From Pseudomonas sp. Bout1 (GTDB lineage Bacteria > Pseudomonadota > Gammaproteobacteria > Pseudomonadales > Pseudomonadaceae), in NCBI RefSeq assembly GCF_034314165.1, contig NZ_JAVIWK010000001.1, positions 6,649,001-6,713,000 of the forward strand: a stretch of DNA of 64,000 bases, written 5' to 3'. Position 1 is the first letter of the stretch, and every line of letters starts with the position of its first letter. Under the pieces are notes generated by a model. The model was given only the letters and a program-made list of their open reading frames with translations, did not search any database and was not told the origin of the DNA. Shown one piece after another: positions 1-7,934 of this stretch. The position numbers and the translations under genes are program-made.

Positions 1-389
1 GCTTGCCACACATCGAAGCCGGTGCCACCCGCAGCCTGATCATCGGCCACTTGGCGCAGGCACTGCCTGCGCGGGAAGCCGGGGCGGAAGTCAGCCTGGC
101 CATCGCCGGCGTGGCGGCCGACAGCTTGAGCCAGATGATCCCCGGCCTGTTGGGCGGCGGCCAGGCACAAGGCATGTTGAACGGCCAGCGCGAGCGTTTG
201 ATGCAGCAGATTGGCAATGATTTGAACAACACATTGCTGTACGTCTACCGGGACTTGTCCGACCCGGAGCTGGAAGAATTCGCCACCTTCGCAGAGTCGC
301 CCGATGGCAAGGCTTACTACAAGGCGGCACTGGCGGCGATTCGCGCCGGCTTGGCCGTCGGCCAAAGCACCTCAAGCCTGGCGCCGTGA
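1..389 (+). CDS. DUF2059-like protein, C-terminal part (gene starts before window)
   Basis: The frame is already open at the window edge and ends in TGA at 387-389, so only the C-terminal ~128 residues are visible. They are Ala/Leu-rich and mostly helical. A segment resembling the DUF2059 pattern (DLSDPELEEFATFAESPDGKAYY) lies near the end. DUF2059 proteins are usually exported envelope proteins of unknown function; the signal peptide would lie outside the window. The family assignment is from memory. A REP pair starts 8 bp after the stop. Confidence 0.6.
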   Translation, partial: LPHIEAGATRSLIIGHLAQALPAREAGAEVSLAIAGVAADSLSQMIPGLLGGGQAQGMLNGQRERLMQQIGNDLNNTLLYVYRDLSDPELEEFATFAESPDGKAYYKAALAAIRAGLAVGQSTSSLAP

Positions 390-396
390 TCAGCCT

Positions 397-484
397 GTAG
401 GCGCAAGCTTGCTCGCGATGGTCGTCAACGATCACGCGGGGATCAGCGGTGCTCTCTGGTTTTCGCGAGCAAGCTCGCGCCTAC
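397..484. repeat. Paired REP palindromes (REPIN), GTAGGCGC type
   Basis: Two inverted copies of GTAGGCGC(A/G)AGCTTGCTCGCG face each other (397-419 and 464-484) around a ~45-bp spacer. They lie between the convergent DUF2059-like gene and the alpha/beta hydrolase gene. The right copy supplies the TAG stop codon of the hydrolase gene (481-483), so the element has inserted into, or replaced, that gene's original 3' end. Confidence 0.85.
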
Positions 485-1419
485 AGGTGATCACTTAGAA
501 ACTTGAAGTACACCTGCCGAATCTCCGGAATCTCATTCGCCAAATGATGCCTGCCGCGCGGCAGCATCAAAACCTGCGGCTGGTCGAACTTGCTGCGCAG
601 CACCTTCAGGTTGTGCTGCCAGTCTACCGTCATGTCCTCCTCGCCCTGCACGATCAACGGCCGCCGCGTGCTGCGTGGCGCCGCTTCGATGCGTTTGATC
701 CAGCGCGCCAACGCGCCCACCCAGGCGGTCGGCAGTTGCCGTGGCTGCAGCGGGTCGGCCTCCAGGAACGGCTTGAACTGCGGGTCGTTGGTGTTATCGC
801 TGAAGCGCCGGGCGATGCCTTTGACGAAAGGCTTGAGCAGGTAATAACTGAGCTGCGACCAGCCCCACGCCCGGGGCCGCACCAACGGGGAGAGCAGGAA
901 GGTCTTGCCCTGGGCCGGGCTGTCGGCACCGTGGTTAAGCAGGTGGTCCACCACAATCGCACCGCCCGTGCTTTGCCCGAACAAGTGCCATGGCTGCGGC
1001 AACTGCAACGCCCTGGCCTGCTCGAATAATGCCTGCACCACATCCTGGTACACCGCAAAGTCATCAATGCTGGCCCGCTCGCCACTGGACAACCCATGGC
1101 CCGGCAAGTCGCAGGCGATTACCACAAAGCCCTGGTCCAGCGCCCAGTCCACGGCGTTGCGGTACAAGCCCATATGATCGTAGAAACCATGGAACAGGAA
1201 CATCGTCGCCACCGGCACTGGCGGCCACCACACCTGGCAGACCACATCGAACCCGCCCACCGCGCAGCGCCCCAGGCGGCTTACGGCCGCCACCTTGCGG
1301 GCGGGCAGGTCCAGGCCATAGAAGCGCTGGTAGACCCGGGCCTCGGCAGAAAGCGGCTGCGCGTCCAACAGGGGCCGCAGGCTTTCGCGTAGATGATCAG
1401 GGTCAAACGTAACGGGCAT
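481..1419 (-). CDS. Alpha/beta hydrolase, monoacylglycerol-lipase-like
   Basis: 312 residues. The alpha/beta-hydrolase hallmarks are visible: the HGFYDHMG oxyanion strand near residues 77-84, the nucleophile elbow GQSTGG with Ser150, an acidic residue in QGEEDMTVDW (Asp262 or Asp266) and a catalytic His in RGRHHLANE (about 291-292). There is no signal peptide, so it is probably cytoplasmic. The closest family by pattern is serine aminopeptidase S33 / monoglyceride lipase, acting on an ester substrate that cannot be read from the sequence. The stop codon lies inside a REP element. A 14-bp inverted repeat lies in the divergent promoter region. Confidence 0.8.
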   Translation of the reverse strand: MPVTFDPDHLRESLRPLLDAQPLSAEARVYQRFYGLDLPARKVAAVSRLGRCAVGGFDVVCQVWWPPVPVATMFLFHGFYDHMGLYRNAVDWALDQGFVVIACDLPGHGLSSGERASIDDFAVYQDVVQALFEQARALQLPQPWHLFGQSTGGAIVVDHLLNHGADSPAQGKTFLLSPLVRPRAWGWSQLSYYLLKPFVKGIARRFSDNTNDPQFKPFLEADPLQPRQLPTAWVGALARWIKRIEAAPRSTRRPLIVQGEEDMTVDWQHNLKVLRSKFDQPQVLMLPRGRHHLANEIPEIRQVYFKFLSDHL

Positions 1420-1452
1420 AAGAACTTCCAGACTGTGGCTTCAACGCATTGA

Positions 1453-1485
1453 ACAGATGAATATCGAGCCGCGATATTCATCTGT
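1453..1485. promoter_or_regulatory. Perfect 14-bp inverted repeat in a divergent promoter region
   Basis: ACAGATGAATATCG (1453-1466) and its exact reverse complement (1472-1485) are separated by 5 nt. The repeat lies between the minus-strand hydrolase start (1419) and the plus-strand start at 1531. No T-run follows on either strand, which argues against an intrinsic terminator. A dyad this long suggests an operator for a dimeric regulator, or an mRNA hairpin. No regulator gene is adjacent. Confidence 0.55.
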
Positions 1486-1530
1486 CAGGGCAAGCATGGC
1501 AAGCTACGCGTCCTCCGAGGATTGATCCAC

Positions 1531-2106
1531 ATGCGACAGCCCTACCGCACCACCCTCTTCGCCAGCCTGATCGTGATCATTTGCGCCGGCGTGCTTTGGG
1601 CGGCATATGACTGGTTCCAGGGTCGCTACCTGCGGGCGTTCAGTGAGCATACGGCAGTGTTTTCCGGCGACACCCTGAGCCTGCCCGCCGAGCTGGCCGG
1701 GCCTGGCCATATTCGGCTGGTGCACTTTTGGGACCCGGCCTGCCCATGCAATGTCGGCAACCAGCAACACCTTTCAGAACTGATCGAGCATTACGCACCT
1801 CAAGGCGTGGAGTTCTATTCGTTGCAAAAGCCCGGGAGCCACGGCCAGTTACCCGCCAGCCTGGGCGCGATGAAACCCATCCAAAGCCTGCCCGGCGCCG
1901 AACACGTGCCCGCCAGCCCCGCCGTGGGCATTTGGGACCGCAGCGGCAAGCTCGCCTATTTCGGGCCGTACAGCGAAGGGCTGACGTGTAATTCGAGCAA
2001 CAGCTTTATCGAACCTATCCTGCGGGCTCTCGAAGACGGGCGCCAAGTCAACGCGACCCACACCCTGGCGGTGGGCTGCTATTGTTCGTGGCCAAAAGGC
2101 TTGTAG
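1531..2106 (+). CDS. DUF6436-type membrane-anchored thioredoxin-like protein
   Basis: 191 residues from ATG 1531, preferred over an in-frame TTG at 1522 because GAGG (1517-1520) is correctly spaced for the ATG. One N-terminal hydrophobic segment (about residues 8-28) would anchor it with the bulk in the periplasm. HFWDPACPCNVGNQQ is thioredoxin-like and holds a CPC motif rather than the usual CXXC. Further cysteines are at GLTCNS and VGCYCSW. Pseudomonads carry such DUF6436 proteins; a redox role is inferred, not proven. Confidence 0.7.
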   Translation: MRQPYRTTLFASLIVIICAGVLWAAYDWFQGRYLRAFSEHTAVFSGDTLSLPAELAGPGHIRLVHFWDPACPCNVGNQQHLSELIEHYAPQGVEFYSLQKPGSHGQLPASLGAMKPIQSLPGAEHVPASPAVGIWDRSGKLAYFGPYSEGLTCNSSNSFIEPILRALEDGRQVNATHTLAVGCYCSWPKGL

Positions 2107-2137
2107 TTCGCGGCCCCACTCATCGTAAGGAATCGTC

Positions 2138-4501
2138 ATGAAGCGCGTCTTGCAGGTCCTCGCGGCTCTCATCGTGCTGGTCGCCCTTGGCGCCGGATGG
2201 TATGTCTACAGCAAGCAGCCGATCCGCCAGGGCACCGTGGCGCTGGCGCACCTGCAAGGCTCGGTCACTGTGCGCTATGACGACCGTGGCGTGCCGCATA
2301 TCCGTGCTGAAAACGAGGCCGACCTGTACCGCGCCCTTGGCTATGTGCACGCCCAGGACCGGCTGTTCCAGATGGAGATCATGCGGCGCCTGTCCCGTGG
2401 CGAGCTGGCCGAAGTGCTGGGCCCCAAGCTGCTGGAGACCGACAAACTGTTCCGCAGCCTGCGCATTCGCGAACGGGCCTTGAGCTACGTGGAGCACATG
2501 GACCATGAGTCCGCGCCCTGGAAAGCCCTGCAAGCCTACCTGGACGGCGTGAACCAGTATCAGGACAGCCACGCCAGCCCCATGGAGTTCGACGTACTGG
2601 GCATTCCCAAGCGCCCGTTTACCCCCGAAGACACCATCAGCGTCGCCGGCTACCTGGCCTACAGCTTTGCCGCCGCGTTTCGCACCGAACCCTTGCTGAC
2701 GTACGTACGCGACCAACTGGGTAACGATTACCTGAAAGTGTTCGACCTCGATTGGCAACCCAAGGGCGCCCTTAACCTGGCCGCCGGCGACTGGAAAGAC
2801 CTCGGCGCCATCGCTCAGTTGAGCGAACAGGCCCTGGCCGAGAACGGCCTGCCACAGTTCGAAGGCAGCAACGCCTGGGCCATCAGCGGCAGCCGCACCA
2901 AGAGCGGCAAACCGCTGCTGGCGGGTGACCCGCATATTCGCTTCTCGGTGCCGTCGGTGTGGTACGAGGCGCAGTTGTCGGCGCCGGGCTTCGAGCTTTA
3001 CGGTTATCACAATGCGCTGGTACCGGTGGCGTTCCTGGGCCACAACAAGGATTTCGGCTGGAGCCTGACCATGTTCCAGAACGATGACCTCGACCTGATC
3101 GCCGAGAAGGTCAACCCGGCCAACCCCAACCAGGTCTGGTACCACGACAAGTGGGTAGACATGACCAGCAGCGAGCAGCAGATTGCGGTCAAGGGCCAGG
3201 ACCCGGTCACCCTCACCCTGCGCTCCTCGCCCCACGGCCCGATCATCAATGACGTGCTCGGCGAGAATGCCGGCAAGACGCCGATTGCCATGTGGTGGGC
3301 CTTCCTCAACACCGACAACCCGATCCTCGACGGCTTCTACCAGCTCAACCGCGCCGACACCCTGGCCAAGGCCCGTGCCGCAGCGGCCAAGGTGCAGGCG
3401 CCGGGCTTGAACATCGTATGGGCGAATGCCAAGGGCGATATCGGCTGGTGGGCGGCGGCGCAATTGCCGATCCGCCCGGCCGGGGTCAACCCGGGCTTTA
3501 TCCTCGACGGCAGCACGGCCCAGGCGGACAAACTCGGCTTCTACCCGTTCAGCGCCAACCCCCAGGAAGAAAACCCGGCGCGGGGCTATGTGGTGTCCGC
3601 CAATGCCCAGCCGGCGTCACCCACCGGCATGCCGATCCCGGGTTATTACAACCTGGCCGACCGTGGCCAGCAGTTGAACGCGCAATTGAGCGACAACCGC
3701 GTGAAATGGGACGTGGACAACAGCCAGGCCTTGCAGCTGGGCACCACTACCGCCTACGGCCCACGGCTGTTGGCGCCACTGCTGCCGGTGCTGCGTGAAG
3801 TGGTCAAGGACCCGGCACAGTTGAAACTGGTAGAGCAGTTGGCTGCGTGGAAAGGCGATTACCCGCTCGACTCCACCACTGCCACGCTGTTCAACCAGTT
3901 CCTGTTCAACCTCACCGATGCGGCGTTTCACCCAAAGCTGGGGGATGCGATGTTCAAGACATTGCTCACCACCCGCGTGGTGGACGCCGCGTTGCCACGC
4001 CTGAGCGCCTCACCGGATTCGCCATGGTGGGACGGCCACCGCGCCGACACCGTCAAGCTCGCCTGGGACAACAGCCTGCAACACCTCAAGGCGACCTTCG
4101 GCGACGACCCGACGCAGTGGCAATGGGGCAAGGCCCACACCCTGACCCACGGCCACCCGCTGGGCTCGCAGAAGCCGTTGGACAAAATCGTCAACGTCGG
4201 CCCGTTTGCCGCTCCCGGCAGCCATGAAGTGCCCAACAACCAATCCGCACAGATCGGCCCGGCGCCGTGGCCGGTGACGTACGGCCCATCGACCCGGCGC
4301 CTGATCGACTTCGCCGACGCGGCCCATGCGCTGACCATCAACCCGGTCGGGCAGAGTGGTGTGCCGTTCGACAAGCACTACTCTGATCAGGCGCAGACGT
4401 ATATCGAGGGCGGGTATGAGCAGGCGCACTTCAATGATGAGGAAGTGACGGCGAATACCCGTAGTACGTTGAAGCTGTTGCCGGCCCGGACACCGCAATA
4501 G
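2138..4501 (+). CDS. Penicillin acylase family / acyl-homoserine-lactone acylase-like Ntn hydrolase
   Basis: 787 residues with an N-terminal hydrophobic export signal (residues ~4-24). Family members are exported, cleave themselves and use the new N-terminal Ser of the beta chain as nucleophile. The cleavage site is visible as EGSNAW with Ser244. The alpha chain (~25-243) contains the family-like YVHAQDRLFQMEIMRR segment. Substrates in the family are penicillins, cephalosporins or N-acyl-homoserine lactones; which applies here cannot be read from sequence. The gene starts 31 bp after the DUF6436 stop and may be co-transcribed with it. Length is normal for the family (~780-800). Confidence 0.9.
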   Translation: MKRVLQVLAALIVLVALGAGWYVYSKQPIRQGTVALAHLQGSVTVRYDDRGVPHIRAENEADLYRALGYVHAQDRLFQMEIMRRLSRGELAEVLGPKLLETDKLFRSLRIRERALSYVEHMDHESAPWKALQAYLDGVNQYQDSHASPMEFDVLGIPKRPFTPEDTISVAGYLAYSFAAAFRTEPLLTYVRDQLGNDYLKVFDLDWQPKGALNLAAGDWKDLGAIAQLSEQALAENGLPQFEGSNAWAISGSRTKSGKPLLAGDPHIRFSVPSVWYEAQLSAPGFELYGYHNALVPVAFLGHNKDFGWSLTMFQNDDLDLIAEKVNPANPNQVWYHDKWVDMTSSEQQIAVKGQDPVTLTLRSSPHGPIINDVLGENAGKTPIAMWWAFLNTDNPILDGFYQLNRADTLAKARAAAAKVQAPGLNIVWANAKGDIGWWAAAQLPIRPAGVNPGFILDGSTAQADKLGFYPFSANPQEENPARGYVVSANAQPASPTGMPIPGYYNLADRGQQLNAQLSDNRVKWDVDNSQALQLGTTTAYGPRLLAPLLPVLREVVKDPAQLKLVEQLAAWKGDYPLDSTTATLFNQFLFNLTDAAFHPKLGDAMFKTLLTTRVVDAALPRLSASPDSPWWDGHRADTVKLAWDNSLQHLKATFGDDPTQWQWGKAHTLTHGHPLGSQKPLDKIVNVGPFAAPGSHEVPNNQSAQIGPAPWPVTYGPSTRRLIDFADAAHALTINPVGQSGVPFDKHYSDQAQTYIEGGYEQAHFNDEEVTANTRSTLKLLPARTPQ

Positions 4502-4521
4502 CTCAGAAGAAATGCCATACA

Positions 4522-4550
4522 TGTGGGAGCTGGCTTGCCTGCTCCCACAG
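4522..4550. repeat. Single REP palindrome
   Basis: TGTGGGAGC and GCTCCCACA form 9-bp arms around TGGCTTGCCT, just after the acylase stop codon. It is of the same GTGGGAGCTGGCTTGCC type as other REP pairs in the window, but unpaired. It may stabilise or end the acylase transcript. Confidence 0.75.
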
Positions 4551-4569
4551 TTGATCTCCATCGTTGCGT

Positions 4570-4734
4570 CTATCGTGCTCGAAGCCGCCCCGGCGCCTCG
4601 CCGTAGGTTTCCTTGAATTTCTTGCTGAACGCCGCCTGGGACTGGTACCCCGCCTGGGCGGCAATATCCGTCAGGCTCAACCGCGACTGATGCAACAGGT
4701 TGAATGCCAACTCCATGCACAACTGCGTCACTTG
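4570..4734 (-). pseudogene. AraC-family regulator, C-terminal fragment
   Basis: Read on the minus strand, the last ~55 codons before TAG (4570-4572) give a typical AraC/XylS second helix-turn-helix: MELAFNLLHQSRLSLTDIAA followed by GYQSQAAFSKKFKETYGEAP. Homology stops upstream of VTQL at about position 4734. Beyond that the sequence belongs to a different gene on the opposite strand. The sensor domain, first HTH and start codon are missing, so this is a deletion remnant. Confidence 0.75.
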
Positions 4735-4740
4735 CTGCCT

Positions 4741-5064
4741 ACCGTGAAGAAAGCCTTTGGCGCGCTGGGCAAGAGCAGCCCGAAGATGGTCAAAGCCTAC
4801 ATGGCGCTGGGGGAAGCTGCCGAGGAAAACAACGTCCTCGATGCCAAGACCCGTGAGCTGATTTCCATCGCCGTGGCCATCACCACCCGCTGCGACGGTT
4901 GCATCGGCGTGCATGCCGACGCGGCAATCAAGGCTGGCGCCACCCGCGAAGAAGTGGCCGCGACGTTGGCCACGGCGATCTCGCTGAATGCCGGCGCGGC
5001 GTACATCTATTCGCTGCGTGCCCTTGAAGCCTATGACACGCTCAAACCGGCGCCGCAAAGTTAA
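4741..5064 (+). pseudogene. Carboxymuconolactone decarboxylase / AhpD-like gene, 5'-truncated
   Basis: From about 4743 the plus strand encodes ~107 residues of a CMD/AhpD-like protein with the redox motif CDGCIGVHAD (CXXC plus His). The helical core is complete to the TAA at 5062-5064. The normal start is missing: upstream codons are antisense to the AraC fragment. GTG 4743 or ATG 4789 could start a shortened protein, but neither has a clear ribosome site. CMD genes are often divergent from an AraC regulator, so one deletion probably removed both 5' ends and their shared promoter. The end overlaps the convergent glxA-type gene by 23 bp. A shortened protein may still be made. Confidence 0.65.
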
Positions 5065-6007
5065 GCCGCAATTGTTGCGGCGTCACGCCCAGCCGGCGGT
5101 TGAACACACTGCGCATGTGCTGGGCATCGCGAAAACCGCATTGATACGCCACAGTCTTGAGCGGTGCGCGGGTGCTTTCCAGCATCACCCGCGCTGCATC
5201 CACGCGAGCCCGCTCGACGAACTCCGCCGGGGTGATCTGCGCTTCCCGGGCAAATACCCGGGAGAAGTTGCGCGCGCTCATGTTGGCAGCCTTGGCCAGG
5301 TCAGCGATGGTCAGGTCGCCCGTCAGGTTGGCCAATACGTAGAGCTGCACCAGCGCCACCGCCGAGGTGGCTTCGGCGTGGGGTGTAAGGAACGGGCTGA
5401 ACTGCGACTGCCCACCCGAACGCTGGGTAAATACAACCAGGCGCTTGGCCACGCTAAGGGCGACTTCCGGGCCATGGTCCTGTGCCAGCAGGTACAGCGA
5501 CAGGTCGATACCCGCCGTTACCCCGGCCGAGGTATAGAGATTGCCGTCCTGTACGTAAAGGCGGTCGGCATCCACTTTGGTCGAGGGGCACAAACCGGCC
5601 AGGTCGGCAGCGTCGCCCCAATGAGTGGTGACAGTGCGCCCGTCCAGCAGCCCGGCGCGGGCGAGCATGAAGGCGCCGTTGCAGATGGAGCCGAAGCGTT
5701 TGGCTCGCGCACTGGCGTCGCGCAGCCATTGATTGAACACCGGGCCGAAATCCTCGAACGGCAATTGCGGCCCACCGGCCATCAACAGCAAATCGTAAGG
5801 CTCAAGGGCTTCGCTGAAATGCCGGTGCGCCTGCAACGACAAGCCGTTGGAGCAGGCCATGTTGCCGTGGCCCAGGCCAATCACTTCCAACTGGTAATGC
5901 TTCTCGGGCGGCAGAAAACGGTTGGCCTCGCAGAACACATCCAGGGGCCCGGTCACGTCCAGTGACTGGACGCCGGGGAAGATCAGGATGGCGACGGTTT
6001 TGCCCAT
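5042..6007 (-). CDS. GlxA family transcriptional regulator (DJ-1/PfpI + AraC HTH)
   Basis: 321 residues from ATG at 6005-6007, preceded by AAGGTG. An N-terminal DJ-1/PfpI-like glutamine-amidotransferase domain (~1-190) carries the nucleophile-elbow-like GSICNGAF with Cys109. A C-terminal AraC-type DNA-binding domain (~215-315) includes LTIADLAKAANMSARNFSRV and YQCGFRDAQHMRSVF. The family contains activators of amine and carnitine catabolism and many regulators of unknown ligand; the DJ-1-like domain is thought to sense a small molecule. The HD-domain gene lies divergently upstream and is the natural candidate target. Confidence 0.85.
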   Translation of the reverse strand: MGKTVAILIFPGVQSLDVTGPLDVFCEANRFLPPEKHYQLEVIGLGHGNMACSNGLSLQAHRHFSEALEPYDLLLMAGGPQLPFEDFGPVFNQWLRDASARAKRFGSICNGAFMLARAGLLDGRTVTTHWGDAADLAGLCPSTKVDADRLYVQDGNLYTSAGVTAGIDLSLYLLAQDHGPEVALSVAKRLVVFTQRSGGQSQFSPFLTPHAEATSAVALVQLYVLANLTGDLTIADLAKAANMSARNFSRVFAREAQITPAEFVERARVDAARVMLESTRAPLKTVAYQCGFRDAQHMRSVFNRRLGVTPQQLRLNFAAPV

Positions 6008-6046
6008 GAGCAGGAACACCTTTTTCAACTGAATAAACACAAACCC

Positions 6047-6133
6047 TGTAGGAGCTGGCTTGCCGGCGATGCAAACACCTCGGTGTAACAGGTATTCCGA
6101 GGTGATGCTATCGCAGGCAAGCCAGCTCCTACA
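6047..6133. repeat. Paired REP palindromes (REPIN)
   Basis: TGTAGGAGCTGGCTTGCC (6047-6064) is mirrored by GGCAAGCCAGCTCCTACA (6116-6133). An inner pair (CACCTCGGTGT / CCGAGGTG) extends the dyad. It sits between the divergent glxA-type gene and the HD-domain gene. Confidence 0.9.
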
Positions 6134-6271
6134 GTTGATCGCGTATGGCCTTGGCACGATGTGACGGCACATTGGCCGGGATCGTACCCTCGCCGCGATG
6201 GCCCCTTCGCGGGTGCGCGACCAGACTGGACTCATCGGCGCCAACCCGGCGCTTTCTTGAGGAGAACGACC

Positions 6272-6913
6272 ATGAGCACCACCATCGCCGGCATCAAGAT
6301 CCCGGACAGCGCCCTGGCCAAGGCCACCACCGAATACATCCGCGACATCGAGTCCGACCTGCTGTACCACCACTCCCGCCGGGTGTTCCTGTTCGGCGCC
6401 TTGAGCGGTGAGCGCCAGCAGTTGGCCTATAACCCGGAGTTGCTGTACGTCGGCGCGATGTTCCACGACCTGGGCCTGGTGGAAGGTCACCGCAGTGATG
6501 ACGAGCGTTTTGAAGTGGACGGCGCCAACGCGGCGGCGAACTTCCTCAAGCCATACGGATTGAGCGATGACGATATCGAGCAGGTGTGGTTGTCCATCGC
6601 CCTGCACACCACGCCAGGTGTGCCCAAGCATCTGCGTCCGACCGTGGCGCTGGTGACGGCGGGCGTGGAAATGGACGTGCTGGGCATGGAGTACGCAGCG
6701 TTCAGCAGCGTGCAGCGCGAGGCTGTGGTGCATGCGCATCCACGCGGTGAAGGGTTCAAGGAATGCATCATCTGCGCGTTTGCCGACGGCTTGCGCCATC
6801 GTCCGCAGACCACGTTTGGCAACGTGAAGACGGATGTGCTGGTGGATCAGGAGCCTGGGTTCAAGCCGATGAACTTTGTCGAGGTGATTCGCAAGTCGCC
6901 TTGGAACGCATAG
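6272..6913 (+). CDS. HD domain-containing protein (putative phosphohydrolase/hydratase)
   Basis: 213 residues from ATG 6272, chosen because GAGGAG lies just upstream; an upstream extension has no ribosome site and runs through low-complexity sequence. HD signature residues are a His in LLYHHSRR (33-34), His65-Asp66 in MFHDLGL, and the later IALHTTPGVPKH. These would bind one or two divalent metals. The family includes cyanamide-hydratase-like and nucleotide-phosphohydrolase enzymes, so the substrate is unclear. The gene is divergent from a GlxA-type regulator, suggesting inducible control. A REP pair with a T6 run follows the stop. Confidence 0.75.
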   Translation: MSTTIAGIKIPDSALAKATTEYIRDIESDLLYHHSRRVFLFGALSGERQQLAYNPELLYVGAMFHDLGLVEGHRSDDERFEVDGANAAANFLKPYGLSDDDIEQVWLSIALHTTPGVPKHLRPTVALVTAGVEMDVLGMEYAAFSSVQREAVVHAHPRGEGFKECIICAFADGLRHRPQTTFGNVKTDVLVDQEPGFKPMNFVEVIRKSPWNA

Positions 6914-6934
6914 CTGACTTGAAATGCAATCAAC

Positions 6935-7024
6935 TGTGGGAGCTGGCTTGCCTGCGATAGCGGTGTATCAGTCAACACATCAGTCGACTGTCACACCGCT
7001 ATCGCAGGCAAGCCAGCTCCCACA
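6935..7024. repeat. REPIN followed by T-run, possible terminator
   Basis: TGTGGGAGCTGGCTTGCC and its mirror copy (ending at 7024) flank a second inner dyad (ATAGCGGTGT / ACACCGCTAT). The whole 90 bp can fold as one long hairpin. It is followed on the plus strand by a run of T, so it may also end the HD-gene transcript. It lies between the HD gene and the 3' end of the polyamine operon. Confidence 0.85.
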
Positions 7025-7046
7025 TTTTTTGAGCCGGTTCCGTCAG

Positions 7047-7934
7047 TTAGACCGGTGCCGGTGCGCGACGCGCGTCCGCTGGTTTCCCCCAGCCATCGGC
7101 TGCCGCTTCTTCAATCGCCTGCTGGATCGCTTTCTTGCGCATCTCTTCCGCACGACGGCTGAAGAACCACACCAGGAACGTCACGATCGACACCGCCAAC
7201 AGAATCAGGCTGGCCACAGCGTTGATCTCGGGTTTAACCCCCAGACGCACTGCCGAGAACACTTCCATCGGCAACGTGGTCGAGCCCGGGCCCGACACGA
7301 AGCTGGCCAATACCAGGTCGTCCAGCGACAGCGCGAACGACATCATGCCGCCCGCCGCCAATGACGGCGCGATCATCGGGATGGTGATCAGGAAGAACAC
7401 CTTCCATGGCCGTGCACCCAGGTCCATGGCCGCTTCTTCAATCGACAGGTCCAACTCACGCAAGCGCGCCGACACCACCACCGCCACATACGCCGAACAG
7501 AACGTGGTGTGGGCAATCCAGATGGTGACCAGGCCACGTTCCTGCGGCCAGCCGATCATCTGCGCCATGGCCACGAACAGCAGCAACAGCGACAGGCCGG
7601 TAATCACCTCCGGCATGACCAGCGGCGCCGTCACCAGGCCGCCGAACAGCGCGCGGCCCTTGAACTGGCTGATACGCGTCAGCACAAATGCCGCCAACGT
7701 ACCCAGCGCCACCGCCGCAATCGCCGTGTAGCAGGCAATTTCCAGGGAGCGACCGACCGAGCCCATCAGTTGGGTGTTGTCCAACAGGCCGACGTACCAC
7801 TTCACCGACCAACCACCCCACACCGTCACCAGTTTGGATTCGTTGAACGAGTAGATCACCAGGATCAGCATCGGCAGGTAGATGAACAACAACCCCGCCA
7901 CCAGCATGAAGCTTGAAAACCTGACGCGCTTCAT
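7047..7934 (-). CDS. spuH: Polyamine ABC transporter permease (SpuH/PotI)
   Basis: 295 residues, an inner-membrane permease with six predicted hydrophobic segments and the binding-protein-dependent transport loop EEAAMDLGARPWKVFFLITIP, which docks the ATPase. Closely matches the PotI class of putrescine importers. It is last in the minus-strand spuA-H locus; its ATG overlaps the spuG stop by 4 bp (ATGA), indicating coupled translation. The C-terminal tail after the last membrane segment is charged and cytoplasmic. Confidence 0.93.
   Translation of the reverse strand: MKRVRFSSFMLVAGLLFIYLPMLILVIYSFNESKLVTVWGGWSVKWYVGLLDNTQLMGSVGRSLEIACYTAIAAVALGTLAAFVLTRISQFKGRALFGGLVTAPLVMPEVITGLSLLLLFVAMAQMIGWPQERGLVTIWIAHTTFCSAYVAVVVSARLRELDLSIEEAAMDLGARPWKVFFLITIPMIAPSLAAGGMMSFALSLDDLVLASFVSGPGSTTLPMEVFSAVRLGVKPEINAVASLILLAVSIVTFLVWFFSRRAEEMRKKAIQQAIEEAAADGWGKPADARRAPAPV

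Noticed and set aside
2120..3463. 447-codon open frame antisense to the acylase gene
   Set aside because: Frame shadow of a high-GC gene; no family character, Val/Gln/Gly-rich translation.
4564..5064. Single hybrid gene across the AraC/CMD junction
   Set aside because: The first ~58 codons are antisense to the AraC fragment, so the long frame is an accident of the deletion.
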